In this document: in pieces, positions 41,805 through 50,392 of the stretch
How the letters are laid out: each line of letters starts with the position of its first letter
How positions within the stretch are numbered: the first letter of the stretch is position 1
Source of the DNA: Shinella sp. CPCC 101442
Lineage (GTDB): Bacteria > Pseudomonadota > Alphaproteobacteria > Rhizobiales > Rhizobiaceae
Reading direction: 5' to 3'
DNA: 64,000 nt
NCBI RefSeq assembly: GCF_024704725.1
Contig: NZ_JALIQS010000001.1
Coordinates: forward strand, 992,001-1,056,000
Position numbers and translations under genes: made by a program
Notes under the pieces: generated by a model
Database searches by the model: none
What the model saw: only the letters and a program-made list of their open reading frames with translations
Told to the model about the DNA's origin: nothing

Positions 41805-43160
41805 CTAAAGGGCGGGGCCCAGCCGTAGGGTGCTTCCATCGCTGAAACGGGAGAGGCGGAAGCGGTGCAGGTTGTGGCCGATGTCGTTGCCCTGGATCAT
41901 GTCGGCGACGACGCGGCCGATGCCGGGTCCAATGCCGAAACCATGACCGCTCATGCCCGTTGCCACGAACAGGCCGGCGATCGACTGCGCACGATCGACG
42001 ACCGGAACGACATCGGGCATGGCATCGATCATTCCGGCCCAGCTTGCCTTGATGGGAACGGTTTCGAACTGCGGGAAGAGCTGCCTGAAGCCGCGTTCGA
42101 TCGATTGCAGACCCGAGCGCTCGGGAGCGGGATCGAGAATGCGCATTTTCTCGAAGGGGCTGACCGAATCCGGCGTCCATTCCCGCGGCGTGGACCAGCT
42201 GTCGGGGTAGGATGCCGGGGCGGCGGGCAGATAGCACACGCCGAACGGGTTGGCCATCAGGGCAGGGAGATATTTTATCGAGTGCCTGAACGCATCCGGC
42301 CCGAGATAAAGCAGGCTGCTGCCGCCGGGTGCGAGCGTATACCCACCGTCCTGTCTGCGCCGGAACGCGACATGCGCGTCGGCTGCGGCACCCGCATGGA
42401 TTTCCGGCAGCGGTCCGGTGGCGGCGACCGTTGCGCGCACGCTCAATTGCGGAATGGAAACGCCATGTTTTCGCAGGAAGAGCGAAGACCAGGCGCCGCC
42501 GGCCACCAGCACCGTGGAGGTCGCAACGCGGCCTTTCTCCGTCCACACGCCGCTAACCCTGCCGGCCGAAAGATCGAGTGTGCGGGCGGCGCAGTTTTCC
42601 ACGATCGTCACGCCAAGGCGGGCGGCCAGGCGGGCCAGTGCGGGCACCGCAATCCAGGGCTCCGCGCGCAGGTCGGAGGGCGTGGTCATTGCCCCCGCAT
42701 AGCGCTGGGATATGCCCTTGAAGAGCCTTGCCGTTTCCTCGGAAGCAAGCAGACGGGTATCGAGCGCGTGATCGGCGGCGATCTTCATGAAGGTGTCGAA
42801 TTTTGCCATGTCCTTTTCGGACCGGGCAAGATACGTCACCCCCGTCTCCGCAAGGCCGATATCCTCACCGCATTCTTCTGCCAGTTGCTGCCACAGGCGG
42901 CAGGCCTCGATCACGATCGGCAGCTCATCCGCGTCGCGTCCCTGCTTGCGGATCCAGCCCCAGTTTCGCGACGATTGTTCCGCCGCGATCCGCCCTTTTT
43001 CAACGAGCGTCACGGAGATATTCCGCTTCGCCAGAAAGAGAGCCGTTGTGACGCCAATAACGCCGCCGCCGATGATCACCACGTCAGACGCCTGCGGCGG
43101 TGGACCGGGATGACGAATGGGGTCGGATTCGGAGAAAGGGAAGGGGAGCACGGGGCGCAT
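41805..43160 (-). CDS. FAD-dependent amino-acid/amine oxidase (DAO family)
   Basis: The 451-residue flavoprotein has a Rossmann motif VIIGGGVIGVTTALFLAKR (about residues 27-45), SSRNWGWIRKQGRD and the C-terminal FAD contact GMSGHGFGIGPGIGR. It belongs to the glycine oxidase/D-amino acid dehydrogenase/PuuB-like group that oxidises secondary or primary amines. The ATG at 43160 gives the expected N-terminus. Followed by an EamA transporter. The substrate is not evident. Confidence 0.87.
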   Translation of the reverse strand: MRPVLPFPFSESDPIRHPGPPPQASDVVIIGGGVIGVTTALFLAKRNISVTLVEKGRIAAEQSSRNWGWIRKQGRDADELPIVIEACRLWQQLAEECGEDIGLAETGVTYLARSEKDMAKFDTFMKIAADHALDTRLLASEETARLFKGISQRYAGAMTTPSDLRAEPWIAVPALARLAARLGVTIVENCAARTLDLSAGRVSGVWTEKGRVATSTVLVAGGAWSSLFLRKHGVSIPQLSVRATVAATGPLPEIHAGAAADAHVAFRRRQDGGYTLAPGGSSLLYLGPDAFRHSIKYLPALMANPFGVCYLPAAPASYPDSWSTPREWTPDSVSPFEKMRILDPAPERSGLQSIERGFRQLFPQFETVPIKASWAGMIDAMPDVVPVVDRAQSIAGLFVATGMSGHGFGIGPGIGRVVADMIQGNDIGHNLHRFRLSRFSDGSTLRLGPAL

Positions 43161-43299
43161 TCTATGTAGGCAGGCGAGGATTGATGCTTGTCTGCTGGAG
43201 GTACCAGATAAAGCAAATCCAGGCCACCGGAATCGGCAAAGCATTCACAAGCCTTGCCGGCGCCCTCGTCGAGAAATCACGGCCATCCGGGTTTGGAGA

Positions 43300-43689
43300 T
43301 CAGCTGGGTTCCGGGCTCCGGCGGACCAGTTTGCCCTCTTCCGCCTTGTAGAAATACTGGCTGGCAACGAGCCAGCCCTTCAGTGGCCTGAGAGGGGGGA
43401 TACAGGTCAGGAGCATGAAGGGCCCGGTCACCAGGAATTGCGTCAGCAGCGATGCGCTGAAAGTGACCTCCAGCCAGACGGCGAGCAGCGCGCTCGGCAC
43501 GCAGGCGAAACAGATGACGAAGAAGGCGGGACCATCCGCCGGGTCTGCAAAGGAATAGTCGAGCCCGCAGGCCTCGCATTTCGGGGCGAGCGTCAAAAAG
43601 CCCTTGAAGAGATGGCCCTGGCCGCAGCGCGGGCAGCGGCCGCGGATGCCTGTTTGCATCGGGGGCAGTGCGGGATAGTCCTTGTCCAT
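43300..43689 (-). CDS. DUF983 family membrane protein
   Basis: The 129-residue protein has two zinc-ribbon-like cysteine pairs (CPRCGQGHLF and CEACGLDY) and then two membrane helices (about 60-82 and 88-108). This is the DUF983 pattern, common in alphaproteobacteria near cytochrome oxidase assembly or alone. The ATG at 43689 is preferred over one at 43728. A 21-base element shared with the MocR promoter lies 53 bases upstream, so the MocR-type regulator may control it. Confidence 0.85.
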   Translation of the reverse strand: MDKDYPALPPMQTGIRGRCPRCGQGHLFKGFLTLAPKCEACGLDYSFADPADGPAFFVICFACVPSALLAVWLEVTFSASLLTQFLVTGPFMLLTCIPPLRPLKGWLVASQYFYKAEEGKLVRRSPEPS

Positions 43690-43741
43690 GGCTTGCACCT
43701 TTCGTGCACGATCAATCCACTCATTCAATGCTGAAATATAG

Positions 43742-43762
43742 ATGCAATTATGCAGTCAATAT
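43742..43762. promoter_or_regulatory. Candidate MocR operator upstream of the DUF983 gene
   Basis: The plus strand contains GCAATTATGCAGTCAATAT (43744-43762). It matches, in inverse orientation and with one-base length difference, the element at 45255-45274 upstream of the MocR gene. Confidence 0.5.
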
Positions 43763-43830
43763 GTCCAGCAGACATACTGACGCAGGCACATGCGGTCGGG
43801 ATTGTCCGCTCTCCGGAACAGAAGTGGGGA

Positions 43831-45231
43831 TCAGAAGAAGGTGCCGGCCATTTCAGGCGGGCCTTCCAGCGCGTGCGCCATGAATTCGAGCGCCGTCTGG
43901 AGTTGGGGGCGGGAAATCGGGCCGCCGAGGCAGACACGCACCGCCTCGGGCGGCGTGCCATCGACGGCGAAGGCATCGCTCGCAACGGTGCCGAGGTTGG
44001 CGGTGCGCATATGGGCGCCGAATGTGGAACGCGTCCAGCCATGCGGCAGAGGCAGCCAGATGTTGAAGCTGAGCATATCGGCGCGATAGCTGCCGGGGAG
44101 AAGCAGCCCGGCGACGAGCGCCTGGCGTGCCGCCGCTTCGCCGCGCAGGAAATCGAGGATCGCATCCGCCGTTCCGTCGTCGATCCAGCGGGTGGCCAGC
44201 GCCGTCGTCAGCGGCGAGGCCATGACATTGCCGGATCGCATCGCGCTGGCGAAGGACCAGAGGGCGCGGCCGTCTTCGGGCGCGACGACATAGGCGAGGC
44301 GCAGGCCCGCACCGATGCATTTCGACAGTCCACCGATATGCCAGGTAAGATCAGGGGCCAGCACGGCAAGCGGCGCAGGCCCGTTCGAAGGGAGGAAGCC
44401 ATAGGCATCATCCTCGACAACATGCACACGGTATTTTTGCGCCACGGCAGCAATCTCGGCCCGCCGCGCGGCCGGCATGGTCAGGGTCAGGGGATTTTGC
44501 AGCGTTGGGTTGAGGTAGAGCGCCTTTGGTTTTTCGCGCTCGCAGGCCACGGCGAAAGCCTCCGGCAGGATACCGTCGTCATCCATCGGCAGGCCGACAA
44601 GCCGCAGGCGAAGCTGTGCCGCGATCGAGCGCATCCCGGGATAAGTGATGTTTTCGGAAAGTACCGTCTCGCCGGGTTTTGCCAGCGTGCCGAGAATGGC
44701 AAGCAGCGCCGGATGAGCGCCCGGCGCGATGAAGATACGTTCCTGCGACGGCGTCAGCCCGCGCCGTCCGAGCCATAACGCGGCGGCTTCCTTGTCCATC
44801 GGCGCGCCGCCGAATGTCTGGTAGCGCAGAAGCGGCACCAGATCCGCCGAAAGCGCTGAAACCCCCTCGCGCATCCTGGCGATGAGGTCGGGATCGTTCG
44901 GTTCCGGGGGCATGTTCATGGAGGGATCGACGATGGCGGCGCGGCGTGCATCCGGCTGGACATCCATCGCCACAGGCGTGCTGGGTGCGGCTCCCATCAC
45001 GAAGGTGCCGCGGCCGACATGCGCCTGGACGAGCCCGCGCTTCTGCGCCTCGACATAACCTCGGGCAACGGTGGTGACATCGATCGCGAGGCGCTTGGCG
45101 AGATCGCGATGGGTCGGCAATTTGTCGCCGGCCGAGAGCCGGCCACTGCGGAGATCCAGCTCGATCATGTCGGCAATAGCCATGTAGAGCGGGCTGTCGC
45201 TCCTGCCGAGATCGGGATGCCAGTTCTTCAT
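43831..45231 (-). CDS. MocR-type regulator (GntR HTH fused to aminotransferase-like domain)
   Basis: The 466-residue protein has an N-terminal GntR winged helix (LSAGDKLPTHRDLAKRLAIDVTTVARGY, about 30-60) and a fold-type I aminotransferase domain (about 110-460). The likely PLP lysine lies in HIGGLSKCIGAGLRLAYV. MocR proteins sense PLP or an amino compound and regulate vitamin B6, taurine, GABA and similar genes. The ATG at 45231 is chosen because an upstream ATG at 45291 would place the candidate operator inside the coding region. Targets are probably itself and the DUF983 gene downstream. Confidence 0.88.
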   Translation of the reverse strand: MKNWHPDLGRSDSPLYMAIADMIELDLRSGRLSAGDKLPTHRDLAKRLAIDVTTVARGYVEAQKRGLVQAHVGRGTFVMGAAPSTPVAMDVQPDARRAAIVDPSMNMPPEPNDPDLIARMREGVSALSADLVPLLRYQTFGGAPMDKEAAALWLGRRGLTPSQERIFIAPGAHPALLAILGTLAKPGETVLSENITYPGMRSIAAQLRLRLVGLPMDDDGILPEAFAVACEREKPKALYLNPTLQNPLTLTMPAARRAEIAAVAQKYRVHVVEDDAYGFLPSNGPAPLAVLAPDLTWHIGGLSKCIGAGLRLAYVVAPEDGRALWSFASAMRSGNVMASPLTTALATRWIDDGTADAILDFLRGEAAARQALVAGLLLPGSYRADMLSFNIWLPLPHGWTRSTFGAHMRTANLGTVASDAFAVDGTPPEAVRVCLGGPISRPQLQTALEFMAHALEGPPEMAGTFF

Positions 45232-45254
45232 GCCGGGGTTTCCAAGCTGCGCGG

Positions 45255-45274
45255 ATATTGACTGTATATTGCAT
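45255..45274. promoter_or_regulatory. Candidate MocR autoregulatory operator
   Basis: ATATTGACTGTATATTGC (start of the element) lies 24 bases upstream of the MocR ATG and repeats, inverted, the element before the DUF983 gene. The two are more similar than expected for unrelated 20-base segments in this GC-rich DNA. Confidence 0.5.
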
Positions 45275-45399
45275 GCATTGACGCTTGTCATCCGCTGACA
45301 ACGGGCAAAGAGTCGCGGCGGGGCGATGGGATGATCAGGGAAACGATGTTTCGAGGTATCGACCCCGGCCTGCCGGCCGAGGTCCAGCCATCGTCTCGC

Positions 45400-46662
45400 T
45401 CAGCTTCTCAGGGCCCGCGCGGGGCTGAGGCGGAGCGTCGAGAGCGCCGGAACAACCGACACGAGGACGGCGAGCACGACGAACCACAATGCCAGCGACA
45501 GATCTTGCCGTGCAAACTCCACCGGCATGCGGATGGCGGTCCTGGCGGTGAGCGTGGCCGATATGAGCTGGGCGGCGGCGTAGCCGAGGAGCACGCCGAG
45601 GGCCAGACCCAGGAGGAAGAGCAGGAAGAGTTCACCCCAGACGATGGCAACGACCGCGCGGCGCGGCGCACCAAAGGCCCTGAGCGCGCCGATCTGCCGC
45701 TGGCGGGCACCGACATGCATGACGGTGACGAGCAGCACGGCGGCGATGACGATGACCTGCGTGCCGATGGCGATGGCGAGCAGCAGGCTGCGCGCATCGC
45801 CGAGTGTCGCATAGAGACGGGTCAGCACTTCGGCGGGGAAGACGGCGAGCGTCGTCTCGCCGCGATATTCCTGGCGCAGACGATAGGCATCGGCGATGGT
45901 CTTCGGCTTGACAAGGATGGCGGGAATGCCCGGCGTTTCGGCGTCGAAATGCTCGTCTATGCCAGCCTCGGCTTCGACATGCGGCTCATGGTCATGGTCG
46001 TGCTCGTTCGCCGCAACCGTTTCGGCTGCTTCGCCGGCATGATCGTGGTGTTCGTGCGCGGTCATGCCGTGCAATTGCCAGACAGCCTGGATCGGCACGA
46101 GGATCGCGCGATCCCAGGCCGTGCCTGTCGGCGCCATGCGGCCGGTCACCTTATAGACGATCTCGGTATGGGTATGGCCGCCTTCGTCCGCCGCGCCGTG
46201 CATCGGCTTGATCTCGGCACCGACCCGCTTGGCGACATCGGCGCCGATGACGGCATCGCCGAGATGGGCGAAGACTGCGCCTTCGGCAAGGGCCGGGGAG
46301 AGGGCGGCGATCAGTCTGGTCGTCGTGCCGACGACGGGGTGACCATCCGCGGAATCGCCGAAGCCGACCGGGGCGGCGAACGCGACGCGGGGGTCGTCTG
46401 AAAGTTTTGCCAGGATGGTGCCGGATATCAGCGGAAGCGGTGAGGGCTGCAGGAAGACGGCGGAGAGAGCAAGTTGCGTCTCGCTGCCGGCCGCGCCGAT
46501 CAGCAGGTCGAATTTTTCCGCAGCGCGGGCGCTGCCGAGGCGGACGGCGCGCTCCTGAAGCGTGACGGTAACGCTGAGCGCGACGGAAAGCGCGATTAGC
46601 ACGACGACGGCGAGCGCGCCCGCCTTGAAGCGGTTGAGATCGGCAAGGATGAAACGGATCAT
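45400..46662 (-). CDS. FtsX/MacB-type ABC permease with histidine-rich periplasmic loop (Zrg-like)
   Basis: The 420-residue protein has a membrane helix at about 15-35 and three C-terminal helices (about 300-410), the FtsX topology. The large periplasmic domain contains a histidine/acidic stretch at about residues 190-230 (HEHHDHAGE, NEHDHDHEPHVE, GIDEHFD), suited to binding zinc or similar metals. It overlaps the ATPase gene by four bases. The permease, ATPase and DUF3299 set resembles part of the Vibrio zrg zinc-acquisition genes, without a separate ZrgA. The metal is inferred from the loop. Confidence 0.83.
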   Translation of the reverse strand: MIRFILADLNRFKAGALAVVVLIALSVALSVTVTLQERAVRLGSARAAEKFDLLIGAAGSETQLALSAVFLQPSPLPLISGTILAKLSDDPRVAFAAPVGFGDSADGHPVVGTTTRLIAALSPALAEGAVFAHLGDAVIGADVAKRVGAEIKPMHGAADEGGHTHTEIVYKVTGRMAPTGTAWDRAILVPIQAVWQLHGMTAHEHHDHAGEAAETVAANEHDHDHEPHVEAEAGIDEHFDAETPGIPAILVKPKTIADAYRLRQEYRGETTLAVFPAEVLTRLYATLGDARSLLLAIAIGTQVIVIAAVLLVTVMHVGARQRQIGALRAFGAPRRAVVAIVWGELFLLFLLGLALGVLLGYAAAQLISATLTARTAIRMPVEFARQDLSLALWFVVLAVLVSVVPALSTLRLSPARALRS

Positions 46663-47345
46663 GCGGCCCGCGCCTCCGCACTGTCTTCGACGATGCGGCC
46701 GCCTTCCAAGGCGATGCGCCGGTCGAGCCGTTCCATGAGAACCGGGTCGTGGGTGACGACGACGAGCGTCGCGCCGTCCTGCCGGGCGAGCCGGACGATC
46801 AGTTCGGCAACCTCCGTGCCGGTACGCCGGTCGAGGCTGGCGGTCGGCTCGTCTGCGACGATCACGCCCGGTTTGGAGAGCAGCGCCCGGGCCACCGCGA
46901 CGCGCTGCATCTCGCCACGCGACAGCGTCTCGATAGGCTGGTCCGGACGGGCAATGCCTGTCGTTTCGAGAAGATGAAGCGCACGCTGGCGTTCGGCCGG
47001 CGTCAGACGGCGGGAGAGGCGCACGGGCAGCACGACATTCTCGAAGGCCGAGAGCCCGGGAAAGAGGTGAAAATCCTGCATCACCAAGCCGATATGGGCG
47101 GCGCGGAAGGCATCGCGCTTGCCGGCGGAAAGGCGCACGATATCCGTATCGCCCCAGGAGACCGAACCGCTCGTCGTCGTTTCGAGCCCGGTGATGGCGT
47201 TGACCAGCGTGCTTTTGCCAGAGCCGGAGGCGCCGGTGACAGCAAGCTGCGTGCCGGCCGGAACATGCAGCCTGGGAATGGAGAGAACGGAGGTGTCGAG
47301 GCCTGGAAAACGCATCTCCAGGCCGGAAATATCGAGCGCCAGCAT
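46659..47345 (-). CDS. ABC transporter ATP-binding protein (LolD/MacB type)
   Basis: The 228-residue ATPase has Walker A VTGASGSGKSTLVNAI (about 34-48), signature TLSRGEMQRVAVARAL and Walker B VIVADEPTASLD. The signature reads LSRGEMQ where LSGGQQQ is usual. The ATG at 47345 follows the DUF3299 stop by two bases; a TTG at 47351 is possible. It energises the FtsX-like permease next to it. Confidence 0.88.
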   Translation of the reverse strand: MLALDISGLEMRFPGLDTSVLSIPRLHVPAGTQLAVTGASGSGKSTLVNAITGLETTTSGSVSWGDTDIVRLSAGKRDAFRAAHIGLVMQDFHLFPGLSAFENVVLPVRLSRRLTPAERQRALHLLETTGIARPDQPIETLSRGEMQRVAVARALLSKPGVIVADEPTASLDRRTGTEVAELIVRLARQDGATLVVVTHDPVLMERLDRRIALEGGRIVEDSAEARAA

Positions 47346-47347
47346 GA

Positions 47348-47812
47348 TCAAACCGTATTGAAGGCCGCTTCGCGCAGGCGAAGCTGGCTGCGGAAGCCGG
47401 TGTCCGGGTCGGTCCAGGGGCCGTATTCCAACACGCCATGCGCCTCGATGGGGGCATTGTACTGCACGAAGGTCTGCTTTTCGGCGAGATAGACGACGAG
47501 GATATTGTCCGGCCAGTCCGCATCCGAAGAGCAGAACGGGCAGAGCGACATCGGAATTTCCGTCAGCACGAAGAAATTCGCCTCGGCCTTCAGCGGTGGA
47601 GCCATGAAGCCTTTGACGGTGACGTCCTGGCCGTTCAGCCGCTTCACCTTGTCGGAAAACTCCAGACCGAGCACGCCGAAGCTCTTGTAGAGTTCGCCGA
47701 AGCCCAGCTTTTCATCGGCGCGTGCGGGGCGGGCAAGCGAAAGAGCGGGCAGGGCCGCAAGCGCCACGAGCATCCGCCGCCGGGTGAGAAACGTGCGGGG
47801 GGCATCCGTCAT
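47348..47812 (-). CDS. DUF3299 family exported protein
   Basis: The 154-residue precursor has a twin-arginine-type signal (TRRRMLVALAALPAL, cleavage after RPARA). The mature part contains VKGFMAPPLKAEANFFVLTEIPMSLCPFCSS, with a CPFC motif that could bind a metal or act in redox chemistry. DUF3299 proteins accompany Zrg-type and related metal ABC systems. It is the first of a three-gene unit with the ATPase and permease, beginning 75 bases after the alkaline phosphatase stop. Its function is unknown. Confidence 0.82.
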   Translation of the reverse strand: MTDAPRTFLTRRRMLVALAALPALSLARPARADEKLGFGELYKSFGVLGLEFSDKVKRLNGQDVTVKGFMAPPLKAEANFFVLTEIPMSLCPFCSSDADWPDNILVVYLAEKQTFVQYNAPIEAHGVLEYGPWTDPDTGFRSQLRLREAAFNTV

Positions 47813-47842
47813 GCCAGGGTTCCTTCTTCATTCACGCGATTG

Positions 47843-47872
47843 TGGACAGGCGGCGAAAGCCGCCTGTCCACC
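47843..47872 (-). repeat. Strong stem-loop between alkaline phosphatase and DUF3299 genes
   Basis: GTGGACAGGCGGC and GCCGCCTGTCCAC pair perfectly over 13 bases around a four-base loop, 15 bases past the phosphatase stop. On the minus strand no U-run follows (AATCGCG). It may therefore be a leaky terminator or an mRNA-stabilising element, and read-through into the metal-ABC genes is possible. Confidence 0.6.
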
Positions 47873-47887
47873 AAGGGCAAAAGCCTC

Positions 47888-49642
47888 TTAGTCCTTCGCG
47901 GTGCCGAGCGCGAAAGCATCGGCGAGGACGCGGTAGACATCGCTCTGTTCCATATAGCCACGGAAACCTTCCGAGCCGGGGCCGGCCGCCTGCAGCACGA
48001 TATCGTCGACGGCATGCACGCCGCTGTCCTCGTCCTTCGGAATGTTGCCCTGCACGAAGACCGCGCCGGGAACATCCTTATAGGCTTCGTTGGCGATATA
48101 TTCCTTCGCCTCGTTCTGCACGGCCGGAACGAACGGGCCGTCGAGCTTCGGACGGAAGGTTTCGTAGTGGTCCGGACCGTTGTTGGCGGCCATGAACAGG
48201 CGGCGCGAGACATCGACACGATCCGGGTAACCGTCGCCGTCCTTGTCCTCGTAGTTCGGGAAGCCGGCATTATCATAGGTGCCGACCTTCTCGCGCATTT
48301 CCGTGCCGGGCTTCTCGTCGTCGACCGTGCCGATGATGGCGACGCCATGCGTGTGGTCGCCGGTGACGACGATCAGTGTATCGGGGTTCTTGTCGGCGAA
48401 TTCGCGGGCAACGGCGACGGCCTGGTCGAATTCGATGGTTTCGACGAGCGCGCGATCCCAGTCTAGCGGATGGCTCATCTTGTCGACCGAGGCGGCCTCG
48501 ACCATCAGGAAGAAGCCTTCCGGGTTCTTGGAGAGCTTGTCGAGCGCAGCCTTGGTCATGTCGACGAGGCCCGGCTGGTTCGGGAACTTTTCGACCGTGC
48601 CCTTCTTGAGGAATTCGCGGTCGAGCGTCACGTCCATGTTGCCGGTGTGGAAGAGGCCGAGCAGCTTCTCCTGGTTCGAGCCTGCGGCAGCGGCCAGTTC
48701 CGTCTTGTCGGTTGCCAGCGCATAACCGGCATTCTTGAACTCGGCGATGTAGTCCTTGTCGTCCTTGCGCTTGGAGCCTGGAATGTCCTTGCCGAGGAAA
48801 TAGGCCGAGCCGCCGCCGAACAGCACGTCCGGCTTAACGTCGAACATCATGCCAACGATCTCGGCCTTGTCGGCGCGCTTGCGCGTGTGGGAGACGAGGG
48901 CAGCCGGGGTGGCATCCTCAATCTCGGCGGTCGTCACGATGCCGACGGACTTCTTCGTGGTGCGGCGCAGCGCTTCGGCAATCGTCTCGACCTTCGGGTC
49001 GTCAAGGCTGTCGGGCGTACGGTCGGCATAGACGCCGAGCGCGTTGACGCGCGACTTGTGGCCGGTCATGTAGGCCGAAGCGGTGTTGGCGCTGTCGGTC
49101 GCGATCGAATGCGTGGAGGAGGTCCCGATGAAGGCGACAGGCGGGATGTCGTCCATGGCCAGGCGGCCGTTCGCCTTGCCCTCGGTCATGCCCTTGGACA
49201 TGATGCGCGCGCCGGTGCGGTGAGCGACCGAGAGGCCGTCGGCGATCATGAAGATGATGTTCTTGGCCTTCGGTTCAGCGACGGTCTCGTAAACGTCCCA
49301 GGCAACAGACTTGGCTTCGCTGCCGGCGGAGACTTCGACCTTGTAGGCGCCGGCGGTGCCGATCGTCAGGCCGCGCAGGACAAGCGCCGAACCCAGCACC
49401 TTGTCTTCCTTGCCCTTTTCTTCGGCGACGAATTCGGCCTTCTTGCCGAAGATGGCTTCGTAGTCCTGACCGTTGACGGTCACTTTCACATCTTCGGGCT
49501 TCACGACGGCGTCGAACTCGACCTTGAAGTCGAAGGGAGAGCCGACGAGGATCGTCGCGCGATCGAGCGGATAGACGGTGGCGGCCTGGGCGGCGCCTGC
49601 GAGCATCGTGGCCGATGCCAGGGCGAGGAGAAGTTTACGCAT
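47888..49642 (-). CDS. Alkaline phosphatase (PhoA family), secreted
   Basis: The 584-residue precursor has a signal peptide ending in AQAA. An N-terminal beta-rich domain of about 100 residues (VEFDAVVKPEDVKVTVNG) is absent from E. coli PhoA. The phosphatase domain has D135 (IADG), catalytic S184 in ATDSANTAS and zinc ligands in VVTGDHTHG. DKDGDGYPDRVD near residue 465 looks like an EF-hand-type calcium loop. It releases phosphate from organic esters in the periplasm. A Pho box lies 52 bases upstream of the ATG, so PhoB control is expected. It is on the same strand as btaAB. Confidence 0.92.
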   Translation of the reverse strand: MRKLLLALASATMLAGAAQAATVYPLDRATILVGSPFDFKVEFDAVVKPEDVKVTVNGQDYEAIFGKKAEFVAEEKGKEDKVLGSALVLRGLTIGTAGAYKVEVSAGSEAKSVAWDVYETVAEPKAKNIIFMIADGLSVAHRTGARIMSKGMTEGKANGRLAMDDIPPVAFIGTSSTHSIATDSANTASAYMTGHKSRVNALGVYADRTPDSLDDPKVETIAEALRRTTKKSVGIVTTAEIEDATPAALVSHTRKRADKAEIVGMMFDVKPDVLFGGGSAYFLGKDIPGSKRKDDKDYIAEFKNAGYALATDKTELAAAAGSNQEKLLGLFHTGNMDVTLDREFLKKGTVEKFPNQPGLVDMTKAALDKLSKNPEGFFLMVEAASVDKMSHPLDWDRALVETIEFDQAVAVAREFADKNPDTLIVVTGDHTHGVAIIGTVDDEKPGTEMREKVGTYDNAGFPNYEDKDGDGYPDRVDVSRRLFMAANNGPDHYETFRPKLDGPFVPAVQNEAKEYIANEAYKDVPGAVFVQGNIPKDEDSGVHAVDDIVLQAAGPGSEGFRGYMEQSDVYRVLADAFALGTAKD

Positions 49643-49693
49643 GGGAGTGCCTCTCTTGAGCGGTGCGTTGCCCTCCTGCGATAAGAAGCCTCC

Positions 49694-49711
49694 GTGACAG
49701 GCGTATTACAA
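49694..49711 (-). promoter_or_regulatory. Pho box upstream of the alkaline phosphatase gene
   Basis: On the minus strand TTGTAAT-ACGC-CTGTCAC matches the PhoB site, two heptamers CTGTCAT spaced by four bases, at 5/7 and 6/7 positions. Confidence 0.65.
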
Positions 49712-49727
49712 GAGGGATATTCTGCTG

Positions 49728-50387
49728 TCAGCCTTTGCGGATCGTCGCGAGCCACGAGAAGCCGCGGTGAAGGCGCCGTTCTTCGCTTATGCTGCCGTGG
49801 GTTGCCGCCAGCTGAGACGATATGTCGAAGAGGTCGGCGCGCGGGGTGACGTGGTGCCAGCCGAGCCACGTATCCACGGCATTCTTGCACCAGCGCGGCA
49901 GCTCCCGCATGTCGCCGAAATCGGCGATGTGCAGTTCACCGCCCGGCGAAAGGCGGGCGACGGCGGCCTCCATGACACGCTGCCATGGCGGGATCATCGA
50001 GACGGCATAGGAAATGAAGATACGGTCGTAGGTCGCCTGTCCGAACACGACCTGCGGGTCGAAGCCGGCGGCATCCGCGCGGGCAAGGCGGACACGGTCC
50101 TTCAGCCCTGCGCCTGAAATGGCCGCCCCGGCGGCGGCAAGCATTTCCTGGGAAATATCGATGCCGTGGAAGCGGGCTTGCGGATAGAGCTTCGCAGCCT
50201 GCACCAGATTACGCCCCGTCCCGCAGCCTATTTCCAGCACGCAGCCGCCGGGAGGAGGAGCAAGGCCCGCGAGCAATGGATCACGGCCGAGCAGATAATA
50301 TTTGCGGGTCGCGTCATAGATGCCGAACCGCCGCTGCCAGCGGTAGATGCGGTCCATCAGCAGGGCGTGGTCGGATGCGGCGCTCAT
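49728..50387 (-). CDS. btaB: Betaine lipid synthase methyltransferase BtaB
   Basis: The 219-residue SAM-dependent methyltransferase has motif I VLEIGCGTGRNLVQAA (about residues 49-65) and HGIDISQEMLAAA. With BtaA it makes diacylglyceryl-N,N,N-trimethylhomoserine (DGTS): BtaB trimethylates the homoserine headgroup. It starts five bases after the btaA stop. Adjacency to BtaA makes the assignment secure, whereas the sequence alone would also fit phosphatidylethanolamine N-methyltransferase. Confidence 0.92.
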   Translation of the reverse strand: MSAASDHALLMDRIYRWQRRFGIYDATRKYYLLGRDPLLAGLAPPPGGCVLEIGCGTGRNLVQAAKLYPQARFHGIDISQEMLAAAGAAISGAGLKDRVRLARADAAGFDPQVVFGQATYDRIFISYAVSMIPPWQRVMEAAVARLSPGGELHIADFGDMRELPRWCKNAVDTWLGWHHVTPRADLFDISSQLAATHGSISEERRLHRGFSWLATIRKG

Positions 50388-50392
50388 TCGGG

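Noticed and set aside
47843-47872. The 13-base-pair hairpin as a classical intrinsic terminator
   Set aside because: No U-rich tract follows on the minus strand, so it was listed as a stem-loop and termination left open.
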